From: Paenibacillus gyeongsangnamensis
GTDB taxonomy: Bacteria > Bacillota > Bacilli > Paenibacillales > NBRC-103111
Direction of reading: 5' to 3'
Assembly: GCF_027533625.1 (NCBI RefSeq)
Contig: NZ_JAQAGZ010000014.1
Span: 144,889 to 208,888, forward strand
Length of the DNA stretch: 64,000 nucleotides
The position numbers and the translations under genes are program-made. Positions 17,754-26,836 of the stretch are shown piece after piece; position 1 is the stretch's first letter, and every line of letters begins with the position of its first letter. A model generated the notes under the pieces. That model searched no databases. It was not told the origin of the DNA and saw only the letters and a program-made list of their open reading frames with translations.

Positions 17754-19745
17754 GTGAATGTGAAAGAACAGATTGAGGATTTAAGAGCACAGGTAAAATA
17801 CCACAATGAAAAATATTATGATAAGGATCAGCCAGAAATAACCGATTATGAGTATGACAAACTTTACAAAGAATTAAAAAGGCTTGAAGAAGAATTTCCA
17901 GAATTCATTAGTTCTGATTCCCCTACACAAAAAGTAGGAAGCTCTGTTAAACGTGAATTAAGAAAGGTAGAACATGATGTACCAGTAATAAGCCTACAAG
18001 ATGTATTTACAAAAGAGGAAATATACAATTTTGTAAATAAAGTAAGCTCACAGGTTTCTAACCCTAAATTTGTAGTTGAGATGAAAATTGATGGTTTGAC
18101 CGTAATGTTAAGGTATCACAATGGTAAATTAACGGAAGGAATTACGAGGGGGGATGGTGAGGTCGGAGAATCAGTTTACGAAAATCTTTTAGAGATAAAG
18201 TCAATTCCTAAAGAGATTTCTACTAAATTACCTTATTTAGAGGTTCGTGGGGAAGTTTATATGTCCAATGAAACCTTTGAAAAAGTATTACAGAATCAAA
18301 AAGATGCTAATGGTAAAAAATATAAAACACCAAGGAACTTAGCAGCAGGTACTTTAAGGCAGTTAGATTCAAGAGTGGTTAGAGAACGTAACCTGGATAT
18401 ATTCGTTTTTAATCTTGAAATATCAGAAGGTAAAGAATTCACTTCCCATAGTGAATCGTTGGATTGGTTAGAAAACCAAGGATTAAAAACAATCCCAGAT
18501 TATAAAGTTTGTACAACAGCAGATGAAATATGGAAGTATGTATCAGAGATAGGAGAGAAAAGATCAACTTTATCCTTTGGTATCGATGGAGCTGTTATAA
18601 AAGTTGATAATCTGAGCGACAGGAAAGTATTGGGGACGACAAGTAAAGTGCCAAGGTGGGCTGTTGCCTTTAAATATCCACCGGAGCAAAAGGAAACGGT
18701 CATTAAAGACATTAAAGTACAAGTAGGTCGTACGGGCAGATTAACGCCTTTAGCTCTTTTAGAGCCAGTTATATTAGCAGGCACTGAAGTTTCTAAAGCG
18801 ACTTTACACAATCAAGATTTTATTGATTCTAAGGATATACAAATAGGTGATACTGTTGTTATACAAAAGGCAGGCGACATAATTCCTGAAGTTGTTAGAA
18901 GCATTCCTGAGAAAAGACCGAGCAATACCGTTAAGTACACAATACCTCAAATGTGTCCTATCTGTAATTCCCCAACTGTTAGAGATGAAAACGGAGCGGA
19001 TATTCGTTGTGGTGGAAACGAATGTCTAGCCCAATTGATCAGGGGAATTACCTATTTTGCTTCTAAAGATGCGATGGATATAGAAGGGTTTGGGCCAAGC
19101 TCAGTCGAGTCTCTTATGTCTGAAGGATATATCAAAAATATAGCAGATATTTATCACCTTAAAGAATATCGTGATGAGCTAATTGAGAAAGGAATAGTTG
19201 GACGGGAGAAGTCGGTTGATAACCTGCTGAATGCGATTGATAAATCAAAAGAAAATGATTTGGACCAGCTAATTACAGGGTTTGGAATAAAGAATGTAGG
19301 AAAGCAAACGGCAAGAGCGTTGACTTCTAGTTTTGCAGACATAGACGAAATTAGTAACGCTACCTACGATCAATTAATTATGTTACCGGATTTTGGTGAT
19401 ACAGTTGCAACTAGCGTTTTGAGTTTCTTTAGTCTTAACAGTACGCATGAATTAATTGAAAAACTGAAAAGAGCAGGTGTTAATACCCAATCAAAAGTAT
19501 CAGAAATAAGCAAAGACGACAGATTTACGGGGAAAACATTTGTTATTACCGGAACGCTTCCGAATCTAAAGAGAGACGAAGCTACTCGATTAATACAAAT
19601 GCATGGTGGCAAAGTATCGGGTAGTGTTTCCAAGAAAACATCATTTGTCCTTTCGGGAGAAGAAGCAGGAAGTAAATTAACAAAGGCAGAGGAATTAGGC
19701 GTTAAAATAATTAATGAGGAAGAATTTAACAATTTGTTAAAGTAA
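17754..19745 (+). CDS. ligA: Element-borne NAD-dependent DNA ligase LigA, full length
   Basis: GTG 17754 follows GGAGGTG. The 663-residue protein has every LigA domain. It starts with Ia (KYHNEKYYDKDQPEITDYEYD) and an adenylation domain with catalytic K111 in EMKIDGLTV and TRGDGEVGE. An OB-fold follows, starting VQVGRTGRLTPLALLEPV. Then come the zinc finger (MCPICNSP...CGGNEC), helix-hairpin-helix repeats and a C-terminal BRCT domain (GKTFVITGTLPNLKRDEATR). It seals nicks in replication and repair using NAD+. It is much more A+T-rich than the host copy it replaces and lies 171 bp inside the element, in the same direction as the pcrB-pcrA operon, so host read-through could express it. At the position of the insertion core it reads T-G-R (ACGGGCAGA) instead of T-G-K. 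Confidence 0.95.
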   Translation: MNVKEQIEDLRAQVKYHNEKYYDKDQPEITDYEYDKLYKELKRLEEEFPEFISSDSPTQKVGSSVKRELRKVEHDVPVISLQDVFTKEEIYNFVNKVSSQVSNPKFVVEMKIDGLTVMLRYHNGKLTEGITRGDGEVGESVYENLLEIKSIPKEISTKLPYLEVRGEVYMSNETFEKVLQNQKDANGKKYKTPRNLAAGTLRQLDSRVVRERNLDIFVFNLEISEGKEFTSHSESLDWLENQGLKTIPDYKVCTTADEIWKYVSEIGEKRSTLSFGIDGAVIKVDNLSDRKVLGTTSKVPRWAVAFKYPPEQKETVIKDIKVQVGRTGRLTPLALLEPVILAGTEVSKATLHNQDFIDSKDIQIGDTVVIQKAGDIIPEVVRSIPEKRPSNTVKYTIPQMCPICNSPTVRDENGADIRCGGNECLAQLIRGITYFASKDAMDIEGFGPSSVESLMSEGYIKNIADIYHLKEYRDELIEKGIVGREKSVDNLLNAIDKSKENDLDQLITGFGIKNVGKQTARALTSSFADIDEISNATYDQLIMLPDFGDTVATSVLSFFSLNSTHELIEKLKRAGVNTQSKVSEISKDDRFTGKTFVITGTLPNLKRDEATRLIQMHGGKVSGSVSKKTSFVLSGEEAGSKLTKAEELGVKIINEEEFNNLLK

Positions 19746-19769
19746 AAAAGACAACTCAGAATGGTCAAG

Positions 19770-19806
19770 AAGGTGTGCTTACTGAATAAGTGGCACACCT
19801 TTTATA
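19770..19806 (+). terminator. Rho-independent terminator after element ligA
   Basis: The stem AGGTGTGC (19771-19778) / GCACACCT (19793-19800) is followed by TTTT, 25 bp after the stop codon. Confidence 0.88.
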
Positions 19807-19843
19807 TTTATTTTATGCTTGCTACAAGCAGCGGCACACCGCG

Positions 19844-21042
19844 ATGCGCATTCACAAGCGGCTCATGACCGAGTGCATCGGATACGACGCTTCATATCCG
19901 CTCGTCCAGCGCTATGTGGAGCTTGCGGGAGTACCGGTACCAAGAAGGTACGCTTGAACTGGACTGGCAGCCCGGCGAAGCGGACTTTTACGACGTTAGC
20001 GGCGAGAAGCGGATGTACAAGTTCCTGTGCGTGAGCTTCCCCTACAGCAACGCCGGTTACGTTCAGCTCTTTGGCGGAGAGACCGTGGAGTGTGTGGCTC
20101 ATGGCTTGCAGGACTTGTTCCGTCGCATGGGGGGCGTACCGACACGCCTGATCTTCGACAATGCCAGCGGTGTAGGCCGCCGCGTCAGCGAGAACGTGAG
20201 TTATGGCGGAAGTATTCCTGCGTTTCAAGGCACACTACGGCTTTCAGATCACCTTCTGCAACCCATACGCGGGGCACGAGAAGGGCAATGTCGATTACAA
20301 GGTCGGCTACATGCGGCTGAACCTGTTCGTTCCCTTGCCGACCGTCACCGACGTACAAGCCTTCAACCGGGAATTGCTGGATCGCTGCGAGGCCGACTGG
20401 CAGCGCGAACACTACAAGAAGGGCGAAGCCATATCCCGGCTGTTTGAACAGGACAAGAAGACGTTTCTCTACTTACCGAAAACATCGTTTGCCACATGCC
20501 GATACACCCGAGAGAAAACAGATGGTAATGGGAAGTTCCTGATTGACGGCAAGCATTTCTACTCGTCATCCCCCGAATGGGCCGGACGCGAGTTGGTCGT
20601 CCGCATTGGCGCCCACACTGTAGAACCGTTCGCACCAAACGGGGAGCCCATTAGCGCTCATATCCGAATGTTTGGCAAGCAGCGTACGGACAGCGTCTAT
20701 GTAAAGACAACGCTCAGCCGTCTGCTTCAAAGCCCCAGGGCTTGGCGAAACAGCCTCATTCGTAAAGCTCTGCCGGAGCGCCTGCGTGAAGAAATGGACG
20801 GCCTCGAACGTGCTGAGCTCAAGGAGGTACTTCAGACGATGCATGACCTGTCTGGGCGATATGACTTTGACACGGCTCTGCAGGCGATGGAACAAGCAGC
20901 GAAGCTCGGAGCGCTTGAACAGTGCCAATAGCGTCGTGTGCTAGCGGCAAGGCTGGCAACGTTCGAACCGGAAGAGCGTAGCAGCGTTGACTTGGGCATC
21001 TACGACAACATCTTGAAGCTGGCTGGAGGTGCGGCAGGATGA
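19844..21042 (+). pseudogene. IS21-family istA transposase, broken
   Basis: Readable pieces in successive frames give IstA text. First comes MRIHKRLMTECIGYDASYPLVQR..., then after a frameshift near 19,935 LELDWQPGEADFYDVSGEKRMYKFLCVSFPYS...GGVPTRLIFDNASG (the DDE core with DW and FDN). After another shift near 20,200 the text is FKAHYGFQITFCNPYAGHEKGNVDYKVGY. A stop codon interrupts at 20,929-20,931, and the frame continues to an ATGA overlap with istB. The front of the gene is absent. The DNA is G+C-richer than its neighbours, pointing to a source close to the host composition. The element is dead as an autonomous IS. Confidence 0.85.
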
Positions 21043-21796
21043 ACGTAACCCGTGAACGTGAATCGCCCCGCAGTGAAATCTCGAGCTTCTGTAAGAAGCT
21101 CGTGCTCAGCCAGCGCGCCGTGACGCTATGCGAAACCGAAGCCACGCCGAAGCAGGAAGAATTTCTTTACCGCGTGCTGTCCGAGGAGATGGAAAGCCGC
21201 GAGCGCAGTCGCCGAAGCCGTCTCATAAGCCGTGCGGGGTTTCCGGTGTACAAGACGCTCGAAGGCTACGACCGGCATGGCCTCAAGCTACCGTCGTCTC
21301 TGCAGTGGAGCGACCTGGCGGAAGGGACGTTTATTCAAGGAAAACGCAACCTCGTGCTCTACGGGCCTGTCGGCACCGGCAAACCGAATCTAGCCATTGT
21401 GGCCGGGCTGCGAGCCTGCGAGTTAGGGCTGTTGTCCGTGAAATTCTATACGGTCGCGGAACTTGTGATGCGTTTAGCCGAGGAAAAGCGCGGCGGCACG
21501 CTAGAAAAGCTTATAAGCGAGATCCAGAGCGATGCCAGCTCCTCATTCTCGACGAGTGGGGCTACGTTCCAGTGGACAAGGAAGGTTCGCAGCTGCTTTT
21601 CCGCGTCATTGCCGACAGCTACGAGAGTCGCAGTCTGGTCATTACGACGAATCTGGAATTTTTGAAGTGGAGAGCCGTCTTCACAGACGACCAAATGGCC
21701 GCTGCGATGATTGACCGGCTGACGCACCACGGGCACCTGCTCGTCTTCGAGGGCGAGAGCTACCGAATGAAGTATGCCCTGATGAAAGAACACTAG
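21039..21796 (+). pseudogene. IS21-family istB ATPase helper, frameshifted
   Basis: ATG 21039 overlaps the istA end. The N-terminal half reads through the AAA+ Walker A region YGPVGTGKPNLA, in which the usual Thr after Lys is Pro, a change expected to damage nucleotide binding. A frameshift near 21,530 moves the rest to another frame: LLILDEWGYVPVDKEGSQLLF (Walker B), ITTNLEFLKW and the C-terminal MIDRLTHHGHLLVFEGESYR. IstB normally remodels the target DNA for IstA. Both partners are broken, so the IS21 copy is a fossil inserted just after the element's ligA. Confidence 0.87.
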
Positions 21797-21809
21797 GAGG
21801 CGCTGAGAA

Positions 21810-21962
21810 ATGAAGAAGCAAATAAGCCATGATGATTTGACGGAGATGGAAGCGGCCGTCCAGCGGTTACGGGAAGAGATTCAGCGCTTGCAAAAGCAGC
21901 GCGACGCTTTGGAGCGAGGTAATGTAGAATTGTACCGAAAACTAACGGAACCGAATTTTTGA
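21810..21962 (+). CDS. 50-residue coiled-coil ORF of the IS21 copy
   Basis: ATG 21810 follows TAGGAGG, 13 bp after istB. The product (MKKQISHDDLTEMEAAVQRL ... ELYRKLTEPNF) is highly charged and heptad-like from residue 14 to 40. Short coiled-coil ORFs after istB are seen in some IS21 relatives, and the spacing and composition tie it to the IS rather than to the element. The frame is intact, but with istA and istB broken a function is doubtful. Confidence 0.5.
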   Translation: MKKQISHDDLTEMEAAVQRLREEIQRLQKQRDALERGNVELYRKLTEPNF

Positions 21963-22400
21963 AGCCCAAAACGAACAAAAAATACCCATCCGAACGATGG
22001 GTAAAAATGCACGATTTTTCGGGGTAATTTTGCTTGACGAAATACACCTTGCGCTTACGTTCTACCTAAGCCGGACGCTTGTAGGCGCGAGATACCTCTT
22101 CGTTAATGGGGATCTGCTGGCAGTCGATTGTTAAGTGCCATGCACCATTGTAAAAACTCTTGTTCTTTGGTTGACTCTGATTTTCTCTGATCGACATATG
22201 AAAAGCCCTCTCTCGGTTTGAACCGAAATGGAGTTCGAATTTCAACCTCACTCCCGGTGATCGATTGCAAATATTTAGTTGATGTTTACACAACATCGGA
22301 ATACCCTGCAGGTGGCAGTCGTGTAAAGGTTTCTAACTATGTATTAGTAATTCAGTCATAATTGTTTCAACAGGAAGTCGGACTTTGGTAAAGGACAAAA
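21963..22400. other. IS21 right flank and a possible sigma-like gene scrap
   Basis: On the minus strand between about 22,040 and 22,300 the text WHLTIDCQQIPINEEVSRAYKRPA, a stop, then VERKRKVYFVKQN resembles the end of small sigma-factor-like proteins found next to mobile recombinases in Clostridia and Bacilli. It is interrupted and has no credible start. The similarity is by eye and weak. The remainder shows no gene. Confidence 0.3.
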
Positions 22401-22405
22401 AAATG

Positions 22406-22446
22406 AGCCCTTGCAAATAAACAAGATACTGTTTATTACAAGGGCT
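22406..22446. terminator. Long inverted repeat upstream of the RM operon
   Basis: AGCCCTTG (22406-22413) pairs with CAAGGGCT (22439-22446), and the inner arms AATAAACA/TGTTTATT extend the stem. It could insulate the RM operon from upstream transcription, but a T tract is weak, so terminator function is tentative. Confidence 0.45.
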
Positions 22447-22552
22447 TTGATAATGCTCGAAAAGAAACACGAAGTCTGAATTCAGGTTTTTCTCGATTTT
22501 TTTTGATTGGGGCGTATGGAGCAATAAACAATAGAAAGAATATAATAACAAC

Positions 22553-22622
22553 ATATTTTGTTTTGGTATCTAAATACCAAAACAAAATATACGTTGACAT
22601 TAATTATCTGCGATGCTATATT
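22553..22622 (+). promoter_or_regulatory. RM operon promoter with a 17-bp-arm palindrome
   Basis: ATATTTTGTTTTGGTAT (22553-22569) and its perfect inverted copy (22574-22590) are separated by four bases. Three bases later comes TTGACA (22594-22599), a 17-bp spacer and TATATT (22617-22622), an almost consensus sigma-A promoter. A repressor bound to the palindrome would touch the -35 element. No regulator gene lies beside it; the XRE gene at 46.7 kb is a possible but unproven candidate. Confidence 0.75.
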
Positions 22623-22666
22623 TTATGTATGATAACAGTGAGTTGTTTTGCAAGGGGGTTATAAAG

Positions 22667-24289
22667 ATGCGTAACGATAAGCGGATGAACCATATTTGGA
22701 ATCGTTATAATGCACTGAGGGGATATACTGCTCAGTCAGAGTTGCCTGTTGCATTGTTCCTTTTGAAAAAGACAAAAGAGGAGTTTGTATCGAATTCAAA
22801 AAAACCTACTGAGCACAAAGCTTATGAGCTGATGCTTTCAATAGCGGATAGTTACGGTATGAAAAATCCATATCCGGATTCAAAGGCGTTTTTTGGTGCT
22901 TTCATGGCTATGGATGATGAAGATATTGATTGGGAAATGGCTCTTGCATCTGCAGATTATAAAGAGATGTTTTATATACCGAAAGTGCTGATTACCGAAT
23001 TTGAAAAACACTTTAATCCAAACACTAAGACGGTATTGATTCCTGAAGCTGAAAAATTTGTACCTTACCTTACTGAATTAGTAAGCCGACATTCTGATTG
23101 CGAATTCTTCATAACTACCATGAATAGCGTGAGTAAAGTTCTTCTCGATGAAATGTTTAAGGAGCATGAGGATGTAATTGTCGAACAGACTAGTATTTAT
23201 GAGTACGAGTTTTCAGCAAGGAAGTTTGATTTAATTCTGGCGGTACCTGTATTTGGGGCAAGAGAACGCGGAGAAGATAATGGAGATTTCATTTGCAGGG
23301 AATATGAAATGATAGCTGTAGAGAACTTGCTCTTACACTTGAATAGTTCGGGTGTATTAGTGATTGTGCTTCCAGCTAGAATAACTTTTGCTGCGGGCTC
23401 GATTAAGGACTTAAGGGATTTTATACAAGGCATGTATAAACTAGAAGAAATAGCTGAGCTACCAACTGGGATATTTGCATCTACCGCTATTAAGACCTAT
23501 ATGTTTACGATTACCACTGGCCGAACGGAAGATATAATGATTAAAAGGTATGATGCTGCTACAAGCAACATCAAAAAAAATGGAATCAATGAACTGGTAC
23601 TCATTGATGATACATTTGTTATGTTGGAAGAGTTAATGGAATTGGGTTATTGGAATGTTGATCATATCTTTGGGATGGTAGATGAAGAATGGCAGCGTTA
23701 TCAGAACTCAAGCATTAAAAAAGAAGAACTAGGTAATATTGCTGAAGTTTTTCGCGGAAAGGCGATCAACAAAAAAGATGCTAATGGTAGCATTGGAGTC
23801 GTAAATATATCGAATCTAAATGATTTTGACATTGATTATGAGGGCCTTGATCACATCGAAGAGGAAGAACGAAAAGTGGCGAATTACTTACTTAAAAATG
23901 GTGATTTATTATTGCCAGCACGGGGGACAGTGATCAGAACAGCAGTTTTTCAAGAACAGAAGTATCCTTGCATTGCGTCATCAAACATTATTGTTATAAG
24001 ACCGAATGAAAAACTGCTTTTAGGGACGTACTTAAAGGTTTTTTTGGATAGTCCAATGGGGAACAAAGTCTTAGCAGGAAAGCAGCAAGGAACAGTCGTC
24101 ATCAATATTAGCTATAAAGACTTGAAGTCGCTAGAAGTCCCGTTGCTTAGGGTTGAAGAACAAAAAGTGATTGCAGAAGAATATGAACAGGAGCGTTCCA
24201 GATATGTAGAAAGCATTCGTCTTGCTGAGAATAGATGGAATGAAGTAATGGAGCGACTTCAAAATACTATTTTGAATGTGAAACAATAA
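22667..24289 (+). CDS. Degenerate N6-methylase fused to an HsdS-like recognition domain
   Basis: ATG 22667 (AGGGGG upstream) is preferred; the frame open from 22613 would start inside the promoter. The 540-residue protein has an N-terminal part laid out like HsdM N6-adenine methylases but without their motifs: the position of NPPF/NPPY reads LAVPVFG and no D-P-x-C-G-x-G is visible. From about residue 345 (SSIKKEELGNIAEVFRGKAI) the text matches an HsdS target-recognition half, with KNGDLLLPARGTVIRT, PCIASSNIIVIRP and a closing helix VEEQKVIAEEYEQERSRYVE. It is first in a five-gene RM-like operon. It may be a catalytically dead specificity or regulatory subunit. Partial similarity to stand-alone M-S fusions is by eye. 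Confidence 0.7.
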   Translation: MRNDKRMNHIWNRYNALRGYTAQSELPVALFLLKKTKEEFVSNSKKPTEHKAYELMLSIADSYGMKNPYPDSKAFFGAFMAMDDEDIDWEMALASADYKEMFYIPKVLITEFEKHFNPNTKTVLIPEAEKFVPYLTELVSRHSDCEFFITTMNSVSKVLLDEMFKEHEDVIVEQTSIYEYEFSARKFDLILAVPVFGARERGEDNGDFICREYEMIAVENLLLHLNSSGVLVIVLPARITFAAGSIKDLRDFIQGMYKLEEIAELPTGIFASTAIKTYMFTITTGRTEDIMIKRYDAATSNIKKNGINELVLIDDTFVMLEELMELGYWNVDHIFGMVDEEWQRYQNSSIKKEELGNIAEVFRGKAINKKDANGSIGVVNISNLNDFDIDYEGLDHIEEEERKVANYLLKNGDLLLPARGTVIRTAVFQEQKYPCIASSNIIVIRPNEKLLLGTYLKVFLDSPMGNKVLAGKQQGTVVINISYKDLKSLEVPLLRVEEQKVIAEEYEQERSRYVESIRLAENRWNEVMERLQNTILNVKQ

Positions 24290-24415
24290 AATATTTGACA
24301 TAGATAACTGTGATGTAATGGAAGAGTTATATAAATAGTCGGTAAAAAAGAAATCGTATGCTGAGACTGACTTCGCGGCGAAAAGTATCAGCCCGGCACC
24401 AGGGGAGGAAATTAC

Positions 24416-26836
24416 ATGATCGGAGCTATAATTGGCGATATTGTCGGTTCCAGATTTGAATGGGATAATCATTGCTCGAAAGATTTTGAATTTTTAACAT
24501 ACAAGTGTTTTTTCACTGACGACTCGGTGATGTCATTAGCTATATGTGAAGCACTTATGAGCTGTAAACATGATTATAGAGACTTGGGCGACCAAGCTGT
24601 TAAATCCATGCAAGTTATTGGAAGACCCTATCCGAATTGCGGGTATGGAGGGAGATTCTATAAATGGATGTATAGTGATACTCCTGAACCATACAACAGT
24701 TTTGGTAACGGTGCTGCAATGAGAGTAAGCGCCTGTGGTTATGTAGCCAATTCCATCGAAGAAGCTAAATTGCTTTCGCACAAGGTGACAGTTGTAACAC
24801 ATAACCATCCTGAGGGGATAAAAGGCGCTGAAGCTACTGCGGTTGCAGTCTATCTGGCTCGTAGCGGGAAAAATATCTTAGAAATTCGCGATTATATTGA
24901 TAAGCACTACTACCCCATGAATTTCTCGCTAGATGGAATCCGGGAAACGTATCAATTTAACGAGACTTGCCAAGAAACAGTTCCGCAAGCACTGGTTGCA
25001 TTCTTCGAGTCTTCCAATTTTGAAGACGCAATCCGTAACGCTGTCTCTATTGGTGGAGATAGTGATACGTTGGCTGCAATTACTGGAGGTGTGGCAGAAG
25101 CCTATTACGGAGTGCCGACACATATCAGGAAACATGCACTGACATTTCTTGATGAGCGGCTTCTGAGGTTACTGCTTGAGTTCGAAAACTTATATCCCGC
25201 AAAGATGGAAAAGATACAGTCTTCAGGGAGCGTCATCATTAAAGAAGAGTCTGTTGGAGCCAAAATAAAAACTGGAGGTAGAGAAGAAATGATCCAATCA
25301 GCAATGGATGCTGCTGATGAAGCACTAAAAAACAGTACTTCAGAGCCTGAAGAAACAACAAGCCAAAAGCTATTTTCTCACCTTTTTGAAGCCTGCAATA
25401 TTTTGCGAGGCCCAATTAATCAGGATGAGTATAAAAGCTATGTAACGCCAATTCTCTTTTTTAAACGATTATCAGATGTTTATGACGAAGAAACACAAGC
25501 CGCATTGGAAGAGTCCGGGGGCGATGAAGAATTTGCTAGTTTTCCAGAAAACCATCGTTTCATTATTCCTGATGGGTGCCATTGGCAGGACGTTCGCGAA
25601 GTTAGTGAGAACGTCGGAGTAGCAATAATCAATGCGATGAATGGCATTGAACGTGCCAACCCAGATACACTCTATGGCGTTTTTTCTAGTTTTGACGACG
25701 CAAACTGGACTGATAAAAACAAACTGTCAGATGAACGCTTAAAGGATCTCATTGAACACATGTCAGAAATTAAAGTAGGCAATGAAAACTATTCATCTGA
25801 TGTGATGGGAGATAGTTATGAATATTTAATCAAAAAATTTGCTGATCTTTCAAAGAAAAATGCAGGTGAATTCTATACGCCTCGATCAGTTGTAAAATTA
25901 ATGGTCAAAATCCTAGATCCGAAGCCAGGTGAGACAGTTTATGATCCTGCTTGTGGTACTGGTGGTATGTTAATCGAAGCGATACGTAACGTACATGATG
26001 ATAAAAGCACGTATGGTAGAATTTATGGTCAAGAGAAGAACTTAGCAACTTCAGCAATCGCAAGAATGAATCTATTTTTACATGGAGCAAGAGATTTTAA
26101 GGTTAAACAAGGTGATACTTTAAAGTCGCCTCTTTTCATACATCGTGGAGAATTACAAACATTTGATTGTGTAATCGCGAATCCACCGTTTTCGTTAAAA
26201 GCTTGGGGGGCAGATCAATTTGCCTCAGATATTTACGGTAGAAATCTATGGGGGAGCCCTTCTGATTCCAGTGCGGATTTTGCTTGGCTTCAGCATATGG
26301 TGAAATCTATGGATAAAAAGAATGGACGTTGTGCGGTAGTTCTTCCGCAGGGAGTCCTTTTCCACGGAGGCAGAGAGGGAGAAATTCGTAAGCAACTAAT
26401 TGAATCTGACAAACTAGAATGTGTAATTACTTTAGTCAGTGGGTTATTCTACAGTACAGGTGTATCAGCATGTATTCTTATTTTAAACAACAATAAAGTG
26501 CAAGAACATAAAGGGAAAGTCTGCCTGATTGATGCATCAAAGATTTATACTGCGCAAAGGGCTCAAAATATAATGACTGAGAAAGATGTTGACGAAGTTT
26601 ACAATCTTTTTAAAAACTACGAGTCAGTTATTGAAAAATCTAAGGTAGTGTCTATTGAAGATATAAAGTTAAAAGAGTATACACTCTCTGTGAACAGCTA
26701 TATTGAAAAAGCACCAATAGAAACGATTTGTCCTCAGGAAGTTAAGAAGGCATTTTTGGCAGCATTAGATGAAGTTGTAGAAGCAGAAGAAAACTTAAAA
26801 TCCTTATTGGTAGAAGGGGGATACATTAGTGAGTAA
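24416..26836 (+). CDS. ADP-ribosylglycohydrolase fused to type I methylase HsdM
   Basis: ATG 24416 follows GGGGAGG. Residues 1-260 are a DraG-type ADP-ribosylglycohydrolase: IGAIIGDIVGSRFEW, T34-D35-D36 in FFTDDSVMSLA, GNGAAMRVS (98-106), THNHPEGIKGAEAT (128-141) and GGDSDT (213-218), so all dimetal-site residues are present. A short linker (261-291) leads to a complete HsdM: an N-terminal helical region (320-480), motif I DPACGTGGM (510-518) and NPPF (589-592). Such a hydrolase removes ADP-ribose from proteins or nucleic acids; linked to a modification subunit it could reverse or sense ADP-ribosylation of the RM complex or of DNA. An in-frame ATG at 25289 with its own GGAGG could yield a separate 515-residue HsdM. 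The next gene overlaps by 8 bp. Confidence 0.9.
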   Translation: MIGAIIGDIVGSRFEWDNHCSKDFEFLTYKCFFTDDSVMSLAICEALMSCKHDYRDLGDQAVKSMQVIGRPYPNCGYGGRFYKWMYSDTPEPYNSFGNGAAMRVSACGYVANSIEEAKLLSHKVTVVTHNHPEGIKGAEATAVAVYLARSGKNILEIRDYIDKHYYPMNFSLDGIRETYQFNETCQETVPQALVAFFESSNFEDAIRNAVSIGGDSDTLAAITGGVAEAYYGVPTHIRKHALTFLDERLLRLLLEFENLYPAKMEKIQSSGSVIIKEESVGAKIKTGGREEMIQSAMDAADEALKNSTSEPEETTSQKLFSHLFEACNILRGPINQDEYKSYVTPILFFKRLSDVYDEETQAALEESGGDEEFASFPENHRFIIPDGCHWQDVREVSENVGVAIINAMNGIERANPDTLYGVFSSFDDANWTDKNKLSDERLKDLIEHMSEIKVGNENYSSDVMGDSYEYLIKKFADLSKKNAGEFYTPRSVVKLMVKILDPKPGETVYDPACGTGGMLIEAIRNVHDDKSTYGRIYGQEKNLATSAIARMNLFLHGARDFKVKQGDTLKSPLFIHRGELQTFDCVIANPPFSLKAWGADQFASDIYGRNLWGSPSDSSADFAWLQHMVKSMDKKNGRCAVVLPQGVLFHGGREGEIRKQLIESDKLECVITLVSGLFYSTGVSACILILNNNKVQEHKGKVCLIDASKIYTAQRAQNIMTEKDVDEVYNLFKNYESVIEKSKVVSIEDIKLKEYTLSVNSYIEKAPIETICPQEVKKAFLAALDEVVEAEENLKSLLVEGGYISE
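25274..25291 (+). promoter_or_regulatory. Internal ribosome binding site and ATG inside the fusion gene
   Basis: GGAGG at 25274-25278 lies ten bases before ATG 25289-25291, which is in frame at codon 292, exactly at the border between the glycohydrolase and HsdM. Translation from here would give an HsdM of normal length (515 residues), so the locus may make both a fused and a free subunit. Confidence 0.6.

Noticed and set aside
17754..19745. Second ligA as a simple tandem duplication or assembly error
   Set aside because: It is strongly divergent from the host halves in base composition and protein sequence, and the host halves flanking the element rejoin exactly, so duplication does not explain it.
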